Shown in pieces: positions 26,681-38,506 of a DNA stretch of 64,000 bases (the stretch's first letter is position 1; each line of letters starts with the position of its first letter). Made by a program: the position numbers and the translations under genes. Source of the stretch: Impatiens glandulifera (lineage: Eukaryota > Streptophyta > Magnoliopsida > Ericales > Balsaminaceae); NCBI RefSeq assembly GCF_907164915.1, contig NC_061864.1:3026389-3090388 (forward strand), read 5' to 3'. The notes beneath the pieces are model-generated. The model searched no databases. It saw nothing but the letters and a program-made list of their open reading frames with translations, and had not been told where the DNA came from.

Positions 26681-27199
26681 TTATTGTTTAGTAAGATCGA
26701 TCCTTGGCATACAGCTACTGCTTCGAGCAATAACAATATGATTATTATTATTATTATTTCCAAGATTATGATGCAGGTGGTTGTCGGATTTAAGTCTCTC
26801 TTCGAAGCTTCTTCTGGCGATGGTTCTCATCGCAAACGCTAGAGAGAGTTTAGGGTTTGCCCTGGTAGTGCAATTGAACTCTTGGTAAAACCTCTTATGA
26901 GCTCTAATGGCCTCTTCATCATCTTCATTTTCGCTGCTAATCCGTCTCTCCTTCACTGCTTCCGAGCAAAGCCCGCAAACCCAGATTCCCGAATGTCGAT
27001 TCTTTATCTGGGTTATGTAATTTGTAGTGCATTCTTCCTTTAAGCCACAACATCCGCATTCAGCTTGCTCTAACTCAAAAGAATCCGATGATGCTGCTGA
27101 TGATGATGATATTTCCAGCTTGTTAAGCTGCATAGACACATCAGATACAACCTTTCCCAATGATATTGTTTTTCCATTCTGTAAACCAGTGAAACCCAT
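26681..27199 (-). CDS. DUF1677 family protein
   Basis: Single-exon gene of 172 residues, plant-specific family of unknown biochemical function. The DUF1677 core lies at about residues 45-125 and is recognised by ECGCCGLKEECTTNYI, followed about 10 residues later by SGIWVCGLCSEAVKERR. The paired CxCC and CxxC cysteines could form a small metal-binding fold, which is inference. After the core come a basic FAMRTIARRSFEERL segment, a poly-Asn run encoded by an (ATT/AAT)n microsatellite, and a C-terminal ARSSSCMPRIDL motif that is also common in the family. The start is the first ATG after a good TATA box (27241-27250). No signal peptide or membrane segment is evident. Confidence 0.88.
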   Translation of the reverse strand: MGFTGLQNGKTISLGKVVSDVSMQLNKLEISSSSAASSDSFELEQAECGCCGLKEECTTNYITQIKNRHSGIWVCGLCSEAVKERRISSENEDDEEAIRAHKRFYQEFNCTTRANPKLSLAFAMRTIARRSFEERLKSDNHLHHNLGNNNNNNHIVIARSSSCMPRIDLTKQ

Positions 27200-27240
27200 A
27201 TCTGATTAATCACTACAAAATAAAACCCACGATCTGCTGG

Positions 27241-27250
27241 TATTTATATA
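27241..27250 (-). promoter_or_regulatory. TATA box of the DUF1677 gene
   Basis: On the minus strand TATATAAATA lies about 42 bp upstream of the DUF1677 start codon, so the transcript would have a very short leader. Confidence 0.55.
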
Positions 27251-28611
27251 CATGGGGTGACAAAAAGGAAATAGGAATAGGTGAGTGAGATGATTCATGG
27301 GAGGATTAAAAAGTAGATAGATGTCATAATGGAAGAAGGTTCATCGTCAATATTAATTAATGATCAAATTGCAGAGCATTAAATCTTATATGCAATTTGC
27401 ATAAAAAGGAGAAGATCTATCTTCTAGGTTATTATAATGTTATGTATGTATGGGGCTTGATCTATTAATTAAACACTATGCCATTAACACAAGTGCATGC
27501 ATGTCACGATCAGAATCGCCATCACAACTAGCCAATAAGCTAGCTAGCTAGCTAGCTAGCTATTTAGGGAAAGAGACAAGCCGCAGCAGCCTCTGCAACT
27601 GCATGCATGCTTCACGGGCTACACTATATCATTCTTCCAGAAGCTTTACAAATTATTCATATTTTATATAACAAGCCCATCTTCAAATAATCTCTTTCTT
27701 TTTTGTTTTGTTTTATATACACCATTCAAAAGGAAGAAACTCTCATTTTACCATTCAACTTTACCGAAATCGTCACATGTTAGCAACGATCATCCAAAGG
27801 CGCCATTTAAGTTTCTACCACTTGGGGTGTAACTAGAATTGGATTTTAGGTTTATATGGCTTCTTGGTTATTTACTTTGTTTGAGGTCATTAAATATATA
27901 TATTTATAATCAAGATTTTATAATTAATTGTTCATTGACATTCCAGAGAGAAAGATATCAAAGAAGAAGAAAAAAAAAACTTATAGAATGGGTGGTTTAA
28001 ATCATGCATGCATTCAGCAAAGTAATGATGATGATATAATTGCCAAAGAAAAAGTTTGTGGACCCAAAAGTAAACGTGAAAAGATGGGGTTTAGAGATTA
28101 AATTCACATGCAGAAAATACTGAAAATGAAAGAAAGCCATCATCTAAAATAAGCCAGCAGCCCTATCCACTTACCTATTATGGTCCCCAAAAGATCATGC
28201 TAACCATTAGGATGATAAACACGGTACTGAACGAAAGTTGCTTAACACAGTTACATTGCAAAATTTCCAAAGAAACAATTCATTTGCATCACTCATCAAA
28301 CCAAATCATAGTCAAGTTGCAAAAACCAATACAAAACCATGGTTTCTATTTTGTGTTTGGTTATGCCCTCCCTTTTATCGTTTAATTTCAACTGAACAAA
28401 ACCAAACCATGATTTCTGCTTACAACCGTGACTCCTTTCGATGAGAAGCAATATATATGTTCTCGTGAGTTTACTTTATATACAAGTAGTAAACTAAAAA
28501 TAAGTAAATCCACTGTGCAACAATAGCACAGTAATAGTCAAAATAGAGGAGATATGTTATTCAGAAACCTTGGAGGAGCCTGAACAAAATTGGCATGTCA
28601 ACAAGCTAGAA
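27251..28611. other. intergenic region between DUF1677 and SHH genes
   Basis: No protein gene is supported. Besides the RY-type motifs it holds a short (AGCT)n run and the probable 3' UTR of the SHH gene (from 28611 downwards). Short open frames near 28197-28444 show no family features. Confidence 0.5.
27496..28010 (-). promoter_or_regulatory. three palindromic CATGCATG (RY-type) motifs upstream of DUF1677
   Basis: CATGCATG occurs at 27496-27503, 27602-27609 and 28003-28010, which is 0.3-0.8 kb upstream of the DUF1677 start. The RY element bound by ABI3/FUS3/LEC2-type B3 factors has a CATGCA core. Three perfect 8-mers in about 500 bp is more than expected by chance in AT-rich DNA. Function is inferred. 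A (TAGC)n run lies between them at about 27537-27562. Confidence 0.35.
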
Positions 28612-30597
28612 TTAGGTCGGTCGACGACATAGCCTTCTCAACCGCACTTTCTCCTGAATCAGAAAAACAGATCATGTGCATTAGTTTACTATAATTAATT
28701 AATTCTAGTTTAGCCAAATCTAATTAACCACTAAAAAACGTGTGTTTAGCTGTCTGGGGATGATGAGTAATTGCCTCGGTTTCGTCCTGCAAGTATTGAA
28801 TCGAGAATATACACCTACAACCCCGAATGTCATGCATCCTTCTCTGGATAGATACAATAGTAGCATCATAGTATTTGGCTTGATATCTCCTCTCCTGATT
28901 ATTATTATTATTATTACTGTTATTATTAGCATAGTATTCAATATCAAACATGTTATAAGTTCTCAGTGAGAAAAACAGGCATATGATTTACCTGGAAGCA
29001 AATAACTGTATCACCTACTTCAATTTTCCCGCATTCTGAATGTTCCAAGGGAACAGAACGTTCTCGTAAAGCCTTCACACTTACCCACTCATCTTCCTCT
29101 GCTCCAAAACCAATATATCTCACATGAACTTCCTGCAGCATTTAGATTATTAACTACTACACGTGTTTGAAATTAGAAGAGATGGATACAGATGAAGACA
29201 AAAAACAAATACAATTAAATGGTTTGGTTATGTTGCAGTATATACTGAAATTCCGCTGCTATTAAACACAAATACTGCAGATTCAAGGAGAATTCTCGGT
29301 GTGGCCAGTAAAAAGAGACCTTGTTTCAGCATTGACTTGTTAATAGTATGCTATACCAAAGCTAGGAACCAAACAGAGCAAGCATAAAGAACTTCTATCA
29401 TAGTTTTGTTTCAGTGGATTCAATCATATCGATCTGATCTTATTAATCACTTACGGTTTCACCCGAACTAAGAACCCTGTGGCCCAAAAATATATCAACA
29501 TCGTACCTACATGGTCAAGATGAAGATTTCAGAATTTTGAAAGTTCTGGAAAGCTCAAACCAGTGCCATTTATCAGTTAATGTTGATTGTGTGCAAACTT
29601 ACCATGCCCCATCCCGTCTTGACAGAGCCTCAAATTGAACTTCTAACAGATCTCGAACCTTGTTGCCTGAGGCTAAAAGCATTTTATTCAATAGAATTTA
29701 AAGATATAGCCTCTGGAGAAATAAAGTCCCTCGACGACACTTGACAGACAAAATAGAAGTACTGAATCTAAGCTATAAAGAAAGACATGAGATTTGTATT
29801 AAAAAATAGAGTATGTTCAGTTCAAACTCATACCGGGATCTTGTGCATCTTGAGAGTCTTTAAGTGGACCATTTGAAGGGCTTGCTTCAGGGACAGCAGA
29901 CACCTTCTCGGGAAGATTGGGTGAAGTAGAAATCTTAAGTGGATTGAGTTCCTGCCAATCTTGGAACCAACTATGCACCTGAAGAACAAATTCAACAAGA
30001 AGAATATCCAGAAGATAAGAGTAATAATAGAAGTAGAGAACAATAACCATTGACTAAGAACCTCAATCCACTTCACAGGTGCTTGCCCTGCACGACCTTT
30101 GGAGCAGCTACAAATAAGTAAAGTAACATGTGAAGAAATGGATCGAATTAGAACTTGTTTGGCTAATTCTCAGTATAGACAACTATAGAACCTTCCAGAT
30201 ATAAATAAACCAATCAATGCTTACTTGAAACTTCTTGCAATCTTTTTACAGAACTCTTTGTTGAGACAAAACTCCCCAGATTCATCATAAAGTTTCTCCA
30301 TTTTTTCAATCTGCTTAGTACAAATTTGAAGCAAAGTTAAATCCTTTATCAATACCAGAAAAATGACAACAACAAAGATATCTTGACTGAGCATTAACAG
30401 CATTCACAGAAAATCGACTCTGTCTATTAATCATAACCAATCAACTTCTAAAAGAAGACGAACTGAAGTTGAAAATGCACCATAGTATACAGGCAACTAA
30501 TTAGTAAAATGTAATCTTTCATACAGGGTATGAATAAAACCTCAGATGCAGTAAAGCCAGAGAAGATTCTCCTGTCTCTTGAACGAAGACGATCCAT
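28612..30597 (-). CDS. SAWADEE homeodomain homolog (SHH1/SHH2-like)
   Basis: Nine exons: 30597-30541, 30310-30225, 30107-30062, 29978-29834, 29672-29603, 29506-29455, 29132-28992, 28894-28775, 28653-28612. Joined they encode 252 residues plus TAA. The N-terminal ~75 residues form a divergent homeodomain-like region (FTASE, then IEKMEKLYDESGE, FCKKIARSF, VKWIEVHSWFQDW). After a Ser/Pro-rich linker comes a SAWADEE domain (about residues 120-250): VRYIGFGAEEDEWVSV, RSVPLEHSECGKIEVGDTV, RRMHDIRGCRCIFSIQY and the terminal EKVRLRRLCRRPT. In Arabidopsis SHH1 this domain reads unmethylated H3K4 and methylated H3K9 and recruits Pol IV for RNA-directed DNA methylation; SHH2 is a close paralogue. The intron between exons 8 and 9 appears to use a GC donor, while all others are GT-AG. 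Which paralogue it is cannot be decided here. Confidence 0.9.
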
Positions 30598-31603
30598 AAT
30601 AAATGCGGATATCAGACAGAGAAGACCTCCGTCGTCGTCGTCTCTATTCCAGAAAAACCCTAACCCTTTGCAGCCGCTGCTATGACTTTGAGAAAGAGAG
30701 AAATAGTTGGCCAAGCCACTCCCAAATCAACAAAAAGACACCAGTTTTTGGTATGGTAAGGTAAGGTAAAGACGCCTCCCCTTTCTCAAGTGTATTATCG
30801 TTGTCAGGTAGCCACCACCCTACTGTTAAGAAATGGCCGCCCTTTTCATCACTGGTGGCTCGCCTGAACAAACCGTGAAGAGTTTTGTGGGCTGGGCGGA
30901 CGAGGCCATTTTTTATTATTATTATTATTATTTTTAAAATATATTATAAAGGGTCAAATAAATAGTTACATATATAAAAATAAAAAATAAAGACACTTTT
31001 AAGAAATATACATTTTATCCATGGTTTAAAAAATACCAAAAAAAAAATTTATGTTTACCTCCAGCAAATTTTAGATCAATGTTGTTGTGCCAACCTTAAG
31101 TCAACAATAATTAAAAAAAAAAAACATTTCTAAAACGTTGACATTTTTTTAATACTAAAAGTTACGTTTTCAATTAAAATTAAAATATTTTATGTATCAT
31201 AGTTAGGGAACTAAATTAGAGTTTGAAAAAATTCCTAAAAAAAATATGAAAAGTGAGAAGGAAAAATATAATAAAATAATATGAAAAAGGTTTTCGTTTT
31301 GAAAAAAAATAAAATTCCTAAAACACTAGTATTAAATGTTTTATCTCAAAAATATTATAAATAAAAAAAATAACATTTATAATATAAAAAATAATTAAAT
31401 AAAATTCAAAATGTTAAATAGTACAAAATCTTGCTATTTTGGAGTGACTTAACCAAAAAAACAAATTAAGTAATGTGAGAAAACAAAATCTATGCTGGAT
31501 AAATTTTTTAAATTAATATTAATAATATTGGATTTATTAATTTAGAGTTATTAATTTATCAATAAATTATTAATTTAAAAAGTTTTTATCTAATTCAACG
31601 TAT
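30598..31603. other. intergenic flank upstream of the SHH gene
   Basis: 30598-30900 is GC-richer and is the likely 5' UTR and promoter of the minus-strand SHH gene. Beyond 30900 the sequence is AT-rich with an (ATT)n run near 30914-30931 and no supported gene. Confidence 0.5.
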
Positions 31604-31612
31604 AATTTATAT

Positions 31613-32428
31613 GAGTAATGATAAGGAACGTGGGTCCGCGAAAACAGAATATTCCCTTAAAACACCGAATATTCTCTCTTCTTATTAATTAATTTATTTG
31701 TCTCTACAATTAATTAATTTATTTCTCTTTCTCTCTCACTAATTAATTAATTTATCTCTCTCATCTCTAATTAATTTATTTAAACCATACACTCTAAACC
31801 CTAAATTTTAAACCCTAAATCCTAAACCCTAATTAATATCTCTTATTTTTATTTTTATTTAGTTGAATTATAAATTTATCAAAGAAATAAGTGAAAAAAA
31901 ATAATTAAATAGAAAATAATTAATCGTGAGAATAGAAATATTAGATAAACATTTATAAGTAATAAAACTAAAAAAATATTAATAAGTCAATAAAAAAATA
32001 ATAAAAAGAAAGAAAAAAAAGACATAAAGATTAAATAAAAAGAGAAATTAGGGTTTAGGATTTAGGGTTTAAAGTTTAGGGTTTAGAATTTAAAATTTAG
32101 GGTTTAGGGTTAGAGATTAGGGTTTAGTGAAATATTATGACACTATGTTTTATTTAAATATATTATTAAAATATTTAATGTGAGAGTTTGTTGTAAAGTG
32201 TTGAGTTATTTTATCAATTAAAATTAAATGATAGATAATAAATATTAAAGAAATGAGTGAAATAATTAATCATAAAAATAGGGATAAATTAATTAGTAGA
32301 GAGAGAAATATTAATAAGAGGAGAGAGAAATTAATTAATAATAGGAGAGAGAATATTCGATGTTTAAAGAGAATATTCTATTTTCGCGGACTTTCGCGGC
32401 CCCAAATTTGCGTTCCCTATCATTACTC
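31613..32428. mobile_element. non-autonomous Mutator-like element with telomere-like repeats
   Basis: The element begins GAGTAATGATAAGGAACG and ends with the inverted form CGTTCCCTATCATTACTC. The inverted similarity continues imperfectly inward for well over 100 bp, including paired GAATATTCTCTCT segments and (TTAATTAA)-rich CT-tracts. It is flanked by a perfect 9-bp direct repeat AATTTATAT (31604-31612 and 32429-32437), the target-site length of Mutator-like elements. Inside, CCCTAAA-type repeats (about 31790-31835) face TTTAGGG-type repeats (about 32045-32125). It is 816 bp and has no transposase. Confidence 0.8.
31790..32125. repeat. two inverted blocks of degenerate telomere-type repeats
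   Basis: 31790-31835 contains several AAACCCTAA units and 32045-32125 contains several TTAGGGTTTA units, on opposite orientation. They are interstitial and lie within a transposon flanked by a target duplication, so they do not mark a chromosome end. Confidence 0.75.
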
Positions 32429-34150
32429 AATTTATATATCCGTATAAAATAAGTAATTATATCTACTAAATTAAAAAGTAAATTAGCTATATGATTACGT
32501 TGTAGCGAACATTGAGACTTAGTATTAATAATAACTTTTAAATACTACATAAAAAATAAGATGAACAAATTTAATGTATTATTAAGCAAGTTTGGTATAT
32601 ATATATATATAAAAGTTTATTTGAATTATTAGTTTATAATTTTTTTAGGACAAAAAGTTATAAAAGGATCTCCCGAAAAAAGTATTATCTTATTATTTTA
32701 TCGAGTTTTTTAATTTTTTACATTGGTTTAAGTCGGGACCCGGACAAATTTATTATTTTATAGAGTTTATTAATTTATTGAATATTAATTTAAATAGTTT
32801 CTACTGGATATAATTAAAATTTGGTAAATTCGTAAAAATAAAATAACAATACCTAAAAGAAGACCTAAAAGATATTAGTTTCATAATTTGATTGAATAAA
32901 TGAAATATTAGTTTATGAACAAATGAGAGAACTCAAAATATAATTTTTTTTTTTTTTTGCTACTAACTTACTCATAATGATATTCAAATTATAAAATTGA
33001 AGACGAAAAATTTAATATAGCTAAACTTAATTTTGAATGATGAAAAAAAAAACAAGGTAATCAAAAAATAAGTTTTCATTTTATAAATATTATATATAGA
33101 TAATAAATATTTTTTTTATAAAAGTTTAATTTTCACTTAAAAGTTTTGAATGAAAACGGATAATAACGTGGAATATCTTCTTAGTTTTACTTAATTAAAA
33201 ATAAATAAATAGTTATAAATTTTTTACTTGTGCATACGAATATGTATAAATAAACACTTATTTTTATAGTTTAAGAAATTTGTGATTTATCACAATATTT
33301 ATAATGTCATCAATCTAATATAACTAAAAAAAACTTACATAGTCTAATATGTTTCTCAGACTTGTAGCAACTAATTCATTATAAATTACACTTTAAACTT
33401 TGAAATAATAAGAAATTAGTTAATAAATTGCTACATATATTAACATTTCAAATAATTATTACAATGATCTCCATACTATATTATCATTTCTACATTGATG
33501 TGGGTGGTTTTTTGGTTTTCATAATTTTATAAACAAAAAAAAGTCAATCATTTTTTTATCTATCATTTTAATCATTTAATCACTCATTTTATATATTTAA
33601 ATATCAAAACTACTTTATATTAATTTTTAAAAGAAATATAGAGAAAATTAAAATATAAGAATATTTTGATAATTTAACCTAAAAAATTAGTTTTTAAAAG
33701 TATTTATCAAACAAATTTTTTTAGAAAAAGCTGAAAAAAAAACAAAAAAAAAATATTTCCTCAAACAAGCCTTAAAGTTTTTCTACATTTTATTTTTAAT
33801 GAAATAAAATTTATTAAAAATAAATAAATTTAATGACTTAGACATTGTTTCTGACTATATGATTTTTTTAAACAATTTATCGATTAATTAAAAAAATTAT
33901 GATTTGTGGTGATTGAAAGAGAATTGAATTTTATTTTATTTTTAATAAAAAAATACTTAAATAATATTAATATATAATTATAAAATAAAAATATTTTAAT
34001 TAATAAATTTAATGATATTATTATTTAGAGGGGACCTAAAACAAAATTTGAATTTGAAATATTTATAATTTATATTTGAGGGAAAATTTATTAATTTTGT
34101 ATTGGTTTTAACTGAATTTTTGATTTTAAATGTATTAATATATAATCATA

Positions 34151-34155
<5 letters not shown>

Positions 34156-34195
<40 letters not shown>
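34156..34195. repeat. (TA)n microsatellite
   Basis: About 40 bp of alternating AT. Confidence 0.9.
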
Positions 34196-34199
<4 letters not shown>

Positions 34200-34899
34200 T
34201 TTTAAGTATTTTTGTTTTTGCTAATAAATTGAGTCATGTATAATAAAAATGATAGATAATATTTTTTAACAAAAAAATTCTACAACAACAACAGTAGTTA
34301 GTTTTATTAATATATAATTATAAAATATTTAATTCAAAGTGTTTACGAATAAAGAAATATAAAAAAAAAACATAAATTTAATTTTAAATGAAATTATATC
34401 TACACCAGAAGATGTCCTTTCTTCAAAATAAATGGGAACATAATAATATAATATTATAAAAAGGTGTGTACAATAATATAATTTTATTGACCGACCACCG
34501 TCAATATTGAGAATTTCTTATGTCAAATTTGAGAAATTCAAAGGTTCGTTAGGCCGATTACATTTCTTCAAAGTTCAAACCGAGCATATAATTTTTCCTT
34601 TTCCCGAGGAGTCAACATTCCAAACTAGAATTAATAAAGATGCAATTCCTGTTCTCATTATTTTACTGAAAAAAGAAAATGAACTAGTCATTCATTACAT
34701 AATAATCTAGATTTAAAAAAAAATACAAGAACAACATATAAAAAAATTGATTCAAGATAAAAGAATATATAGTTGATACTATTAGGAAAACTAGGTAAAG
34801 CATATACAAGAATAACACTAGTTCATATCATATATTCAAATTGTTGAGAAATCATACCAATAATACTACCGAATAATAGAGTGGCCACAATGGGTTAAA

Positions 34900-35580
34900 C
34901 ATATAGGCAGCAAATACACTTAACCATTTAAATCGTTTGACGGGTTTGAATCAAGGACCTCACAAAAAGATGGGAATCCACCTCAAAATGATAAAAATCC
35001 CACCAAGGTACCTTAGTGGTAAAAGTCGACTTAAAATACTAAAAAGTTACGGGTTCAATTCTATCTAGAAGTGTTTTGAATTTAAGTGGGATATAATTAT
35101 AGGGTGTCATTCTAGTTCTCTCTTAATTCAAAAATGAAAAGAAAATATAGAGATATTGATATCCACTAATAAATGCTTATATTCTTAGGAAATCTTCAAT
35201 TTTATAGATATTTAATTTAATAATTATAAGTTAAAAGTATGTATTTATAAGAATAAATCAGATACTATTAAAACTAAATGAGTACTCCTCCTCTTAAGCC
35301 TACGTAAATATTGTGCTTAGAGTTATGATCTTAGATTACTTTGAGTAATACTTTTTGTTTTAAAATTATGGGTTCCATTTCACCTGTATACTAATTTACG
35401 TGGTTTAAATATATAATCCGCAAATATACTTAACCATTTAACTATGCGTTTAATGGAATCGAACTAAGATCTCAAAAAGACTATGAATACATAGCCTGCA
35501 AATATACTTAACCGTTTATCTAATATCTAATAGTCTGACAGGATCAAACTAAGATCTCATAAAGACTGTGGATATCTATG
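34900..35580. repeat. three diverged copies of a tRNA-like ~75-85 bp unit; possible SINE debris
   Basis: The pattern GCAAATA-ACTTAACC-TTTA followed by a GAATCGAACTAAGATCTCA-like segment recurs at about 34908-34980, 35415-35487 and 35494-35575. Read on the minus strand the second segment resembles a Pol III B box (GTTCGATTCC). Between the first and second copies, 35001-35115 also has plus-strand A-box- and B-box-like words (TAGTGGTAAAAG, GGGTTCAATTC). Confidence 0.4.
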
Positions 35581-35699
35581 TTTTAATTTTTTTTATGAAA
35601 TAATTAATTATATAAAAATAAATGATTGAATTACCAAAATATCATTTTTATAGATGAATTAGGAATATATAAGACAAGACCCAATGTCTAAACTTAATC

Positions 35700-36105
35700 A
35701 TTTTAAACCAAGTCAAGAATTAAGAATTAACTGTACCGAATAAACCGAAAACCGACAATTTATGAAACGGTTAAACTGAACTCAATAGTTCGGTTGCTCG
35801 GTTTAGTAGTGGTCAAACTGCATAGCCGTCATCATTGTTAAACTTTAATAATTCATAAATTTATCATTAATACTTAAATATTTATTTTAATAATTACGAT
35901 TTTCAATATTTGAACTACAATAAATATATATATATATTATATATATCTTATTGTTTTTAAAATAAATTTGTATATAATTGTATTATGAACGAAGGAAACC
36001 GAGTAATCAATAAACAAAAACCGACGATTTGAGATTTTAATTGACTTTAATAATTTAGTCATATAATTCGATATACAAACAACATAACCGAACCGCACCC
36101 CGAAT
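35700..36105. mobile_element. possible hAT-like MITE remnant
   Basis: Both ends are rich in AACCGA/CGGTT words (about 35730-35815 and 35990-36100). The right end reads CCGAACCGCACCCC, reminiscent of hAT-type MITE termini. No target duplication was identified, so this is tentative. Confidence 0.25.
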
Positions 36106-36860
36106 AGATATATAACAAAATATGTGTTTAATTAAAAATAAATCTCAAGGTTGGTAGCAGTTAACAAATAAATACAACGTATTTTAGCAACAAAATAAAG
36201 TTATACTATAAATTAATGCTTAGACATTTTGGGTCAAAATAACAGCTACGTACCTAGATGAAAAAGCTTCTTAGAGAGTTTTCATGGTTTCACATTAATA
36301 TAAATATTACTAATTCAATTTCTTAGGGATCATAGGGATGTTTAATAAATATTTGTTAGGTTTCATGTACTATAATAATATATACCACCTACCCATAGTA
36401 TATACATGTATAAATATTACCTTATTCATTACTTATACAAAAATAACCGGTAATTTCAATAAATGTTTCCCCAGCCTGCAAATAAAGTCCAAAAATCCAG
36501 ACAGTCTTGTTTGGTATAATAAATATTTTGACCATTAAAAAAAGTGTCTCATTTCCACCCTCCATCTCTCCCACTGTTTCGAGAAGCCGTCCATCTTTTA
36601 CCAGATGATCATTTTGATTCAAACAATGCATTTTTTTTTTTTAAATATTGAAAGTTATTTTTTTATTTATTTAAACACATATAATCTTATTCAGTTCTTA
36701 TTATTTAAAACTAATAATCAGTGTATTATGAAAAATATAACTTCTTAGTTAATTATTTAGAAATTTTGTCTTGGTTTCCATACTTTTCTTCTATATTATT
36801 TTGTTCGCTTAAAATTGTTCTAGAATAATTTAGATTTCAATATGGAAACTTCAACAACAA

Positions 36861-36861
<1 letters not shown>

Positions 36862-36903
<42 letters not shown>
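36862..36903. repeat. poly(A) tract
   Basis: About 42 consecutive A residues preceded by CAACAACAA. It could be a slippage tract or the tail of a retroposed sequence; no recognisable retrogene precedes it. Confidence 0.85.
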
Positions 36904-36905
<2 letters not shown>

Positions 36906-37462
36906 TAATCTATGTTGACCCAGGAAAACAAAGACAGTTTTGAATTTTATACTTAAATCTAATTATTGTCTATATAATATATATATATATATATATTAAC
37001 GTCATAATCATTTCTCAAATTTAAATTAAACTACTCAGCTACAATAATTAGTGTGAACAATTGTTTTAATTTATAATTTATGAAAATATAAATTTATTCT
37101 TTTTCAAAATGTTTACAATAAAATCCACAATAACAATAAAATTTAATTTAACTTAAAGTGTTTTAAATAAAAAAAAAAAAAATTATGACTTTTTATATTA
37201 TAGAAAACATTATTGTTATTGGAGTAACCTTTAATAGGTTATATATATATATGAGAAATGATTTGGTAAGGAAGTTATAACGAAAGTAAAATTAGTTGTG
37301 GTCTATCACATGTATAATAAAAAATAAAATTAAAAAAATAATCATGTTCGGGAGAAGAGAGTAAAAAAAAAATCATAAAATATCAATATTTTGGAGAATT
37401 TTGTTCCGAACATGACCGATGTTCGATACTTTTATCACGAACATGAACATTTGAAGAATAAA

Positions 37463-37466
<4 letters not shown>

Positions 37467-37495
<29 letters not shown>
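37467..37495. repeat. (TA)n microsatellite
   Basis: About 29 bp of alternating TA. Confidence 0.85.
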
Positions 37496-37497
<2 letters not shown>

Positions 37498-37863
37498 AAT
37501 CTGGAAGTTGATGCTATGTTAATAATAATTTCTACATTTAAATCACACAAATTTTAGTTTATTATATTTTTTAATTTTAGTGGAATAACATTTAAATTTA
37601 GAGATAGTTTAATTTTATTTTATTAACTACTTTGATTTAAAAAATGATTTATTTATTAAATAAATAAAATATATCTAGTATTTAATATTTTTAATTATTA
37701 ACAAATAAATTAATATAATTTTTATTTTAATTAATAATTTAATAAAAAAAAGTAATTTGACATCAAACAAACCCACCAATTGCTTAGAGTTGCTAACCAT
37801 TTATATTCTCTTAAAAGTGTCAATTCTCTTTATTCTAATTACAAAATCAATCAGACAAAGATA

Positions 37864-38302
37864 TGGTTGATTTTGGGTTGAACCGGTTTTTTTTTGTTAG
37901 CTGTTTTTTGGTCCGGTTTAATTAATTGTAAAAACCGGATCATTCATTTTATGTTGATATAAGAAGATAGGTGGTTAAATCTTTAGAGTATTCTGTTTTT
38001 CCTTTTTCTTGAGTGAGTTTTTCTTTTCTTGAGTGAGATTACTTTTCTTGAGAGATTTTGGTGAAGAATTCTTGCAAAGAAAGGTGTGTAAGAAAAAGGA
38101 AAGATAGTGTGAGCGATTGTAATCTGATACTTTTTCTTTATAGTAGAATCAAGCTCCAAGTTGAGCTTGACGGAGACGTAGGTCCGATTTGGGCTGAACT
38201 CCGATATCAAATTTGTGTCTTCTTCTTATTCCCCTGGTTTCTGTTTTGGATTTCTGGTTTTCATTGAAATATTGTGTTGATCTTGGAGAGTATTTCTCAA
38301 CA
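37864..38302 (+). repeat. 5' LTR of the outer Copia element
   Basis: About 439 bp, matching 56608-57041 with scattered differences (homopolymer lengths, several substitutions). It begins TGGTTGATTTTGGG (TGTTG in the 3' copy) and ends CTCAACA, followed directly by the primer-binding site. Three TTTTCTTGAGTGAG-type direct repeats lie at about 38000-38055. Confidence 0.85.
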
Positions 38303-38303
38303 G

Positions 38304-38316
38304 TGGTATCAGAGCC
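38304..38316 (+). other. primer-binding site of the outer element
   Basis: TGGTATCAGAGCC starts two bases after the LTR end. It is complementary to the 3' end of initiator tRNA-Met, the usual primer for plant Copia elements. Confidence 0.8.
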
Positions 38317-38506
38317 TGAGTTAGGGCAAGAAACAGATCAATTGAGGATTTCGTGAAGATCTTCAACGCTGGCGAGTGATTGGGAACAGGGTGATTCCAG
38401 CTCCAGCGAAAGTGAAGATTGTGTTGACAGGGTTCAACAAGAGTCAAGTAAGAACTCAACGAAGGATTCCGCAAACAAGGTATTTCTTTGGCAACCAACT
38501 ACAACG

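Larger units (their letters stand above)
32438..37863. other. gene-poor repeat-rich intergenic region
   Basis: No gene is supported over 5.4 kb. Visible features are (TA)n tracts (34156-34195, 37467-37495), a 42-bp A-run (36862-36903), a small diverged repeat set (34900-35580), a possible hAT-like remnant (about 35700-36105) and one open frame (34507-34710) whose 67-residue product I do not recognise. Confidence 0.5.

Noticed and set aside
28720..28951. Extended C terminus of the SHH protein by reading through the last intron
   Set aside because: It would replace the conserved LRRLCRR end with an unrelated tail. The spliced form with the GC donor restores the family sequence.
30448..30714. 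Longer SHH N terminus or separate gene starting upstream of 30597
   Set aside because: The extra residues do not resemble the family, and the sequence past 30541 is the first intron. The ATG at 30597 gives the expected start.
31790..32125. Telomere or ancient chromosome fusion site
   Set aside because: The telomere-type repeats are degenerate, face each other and lie inside a transposon with a 9-bp target duplication.
34507..34710. 67-codon open frame
   Set aside because: Isolated, short, no family features; could be repeat debris.
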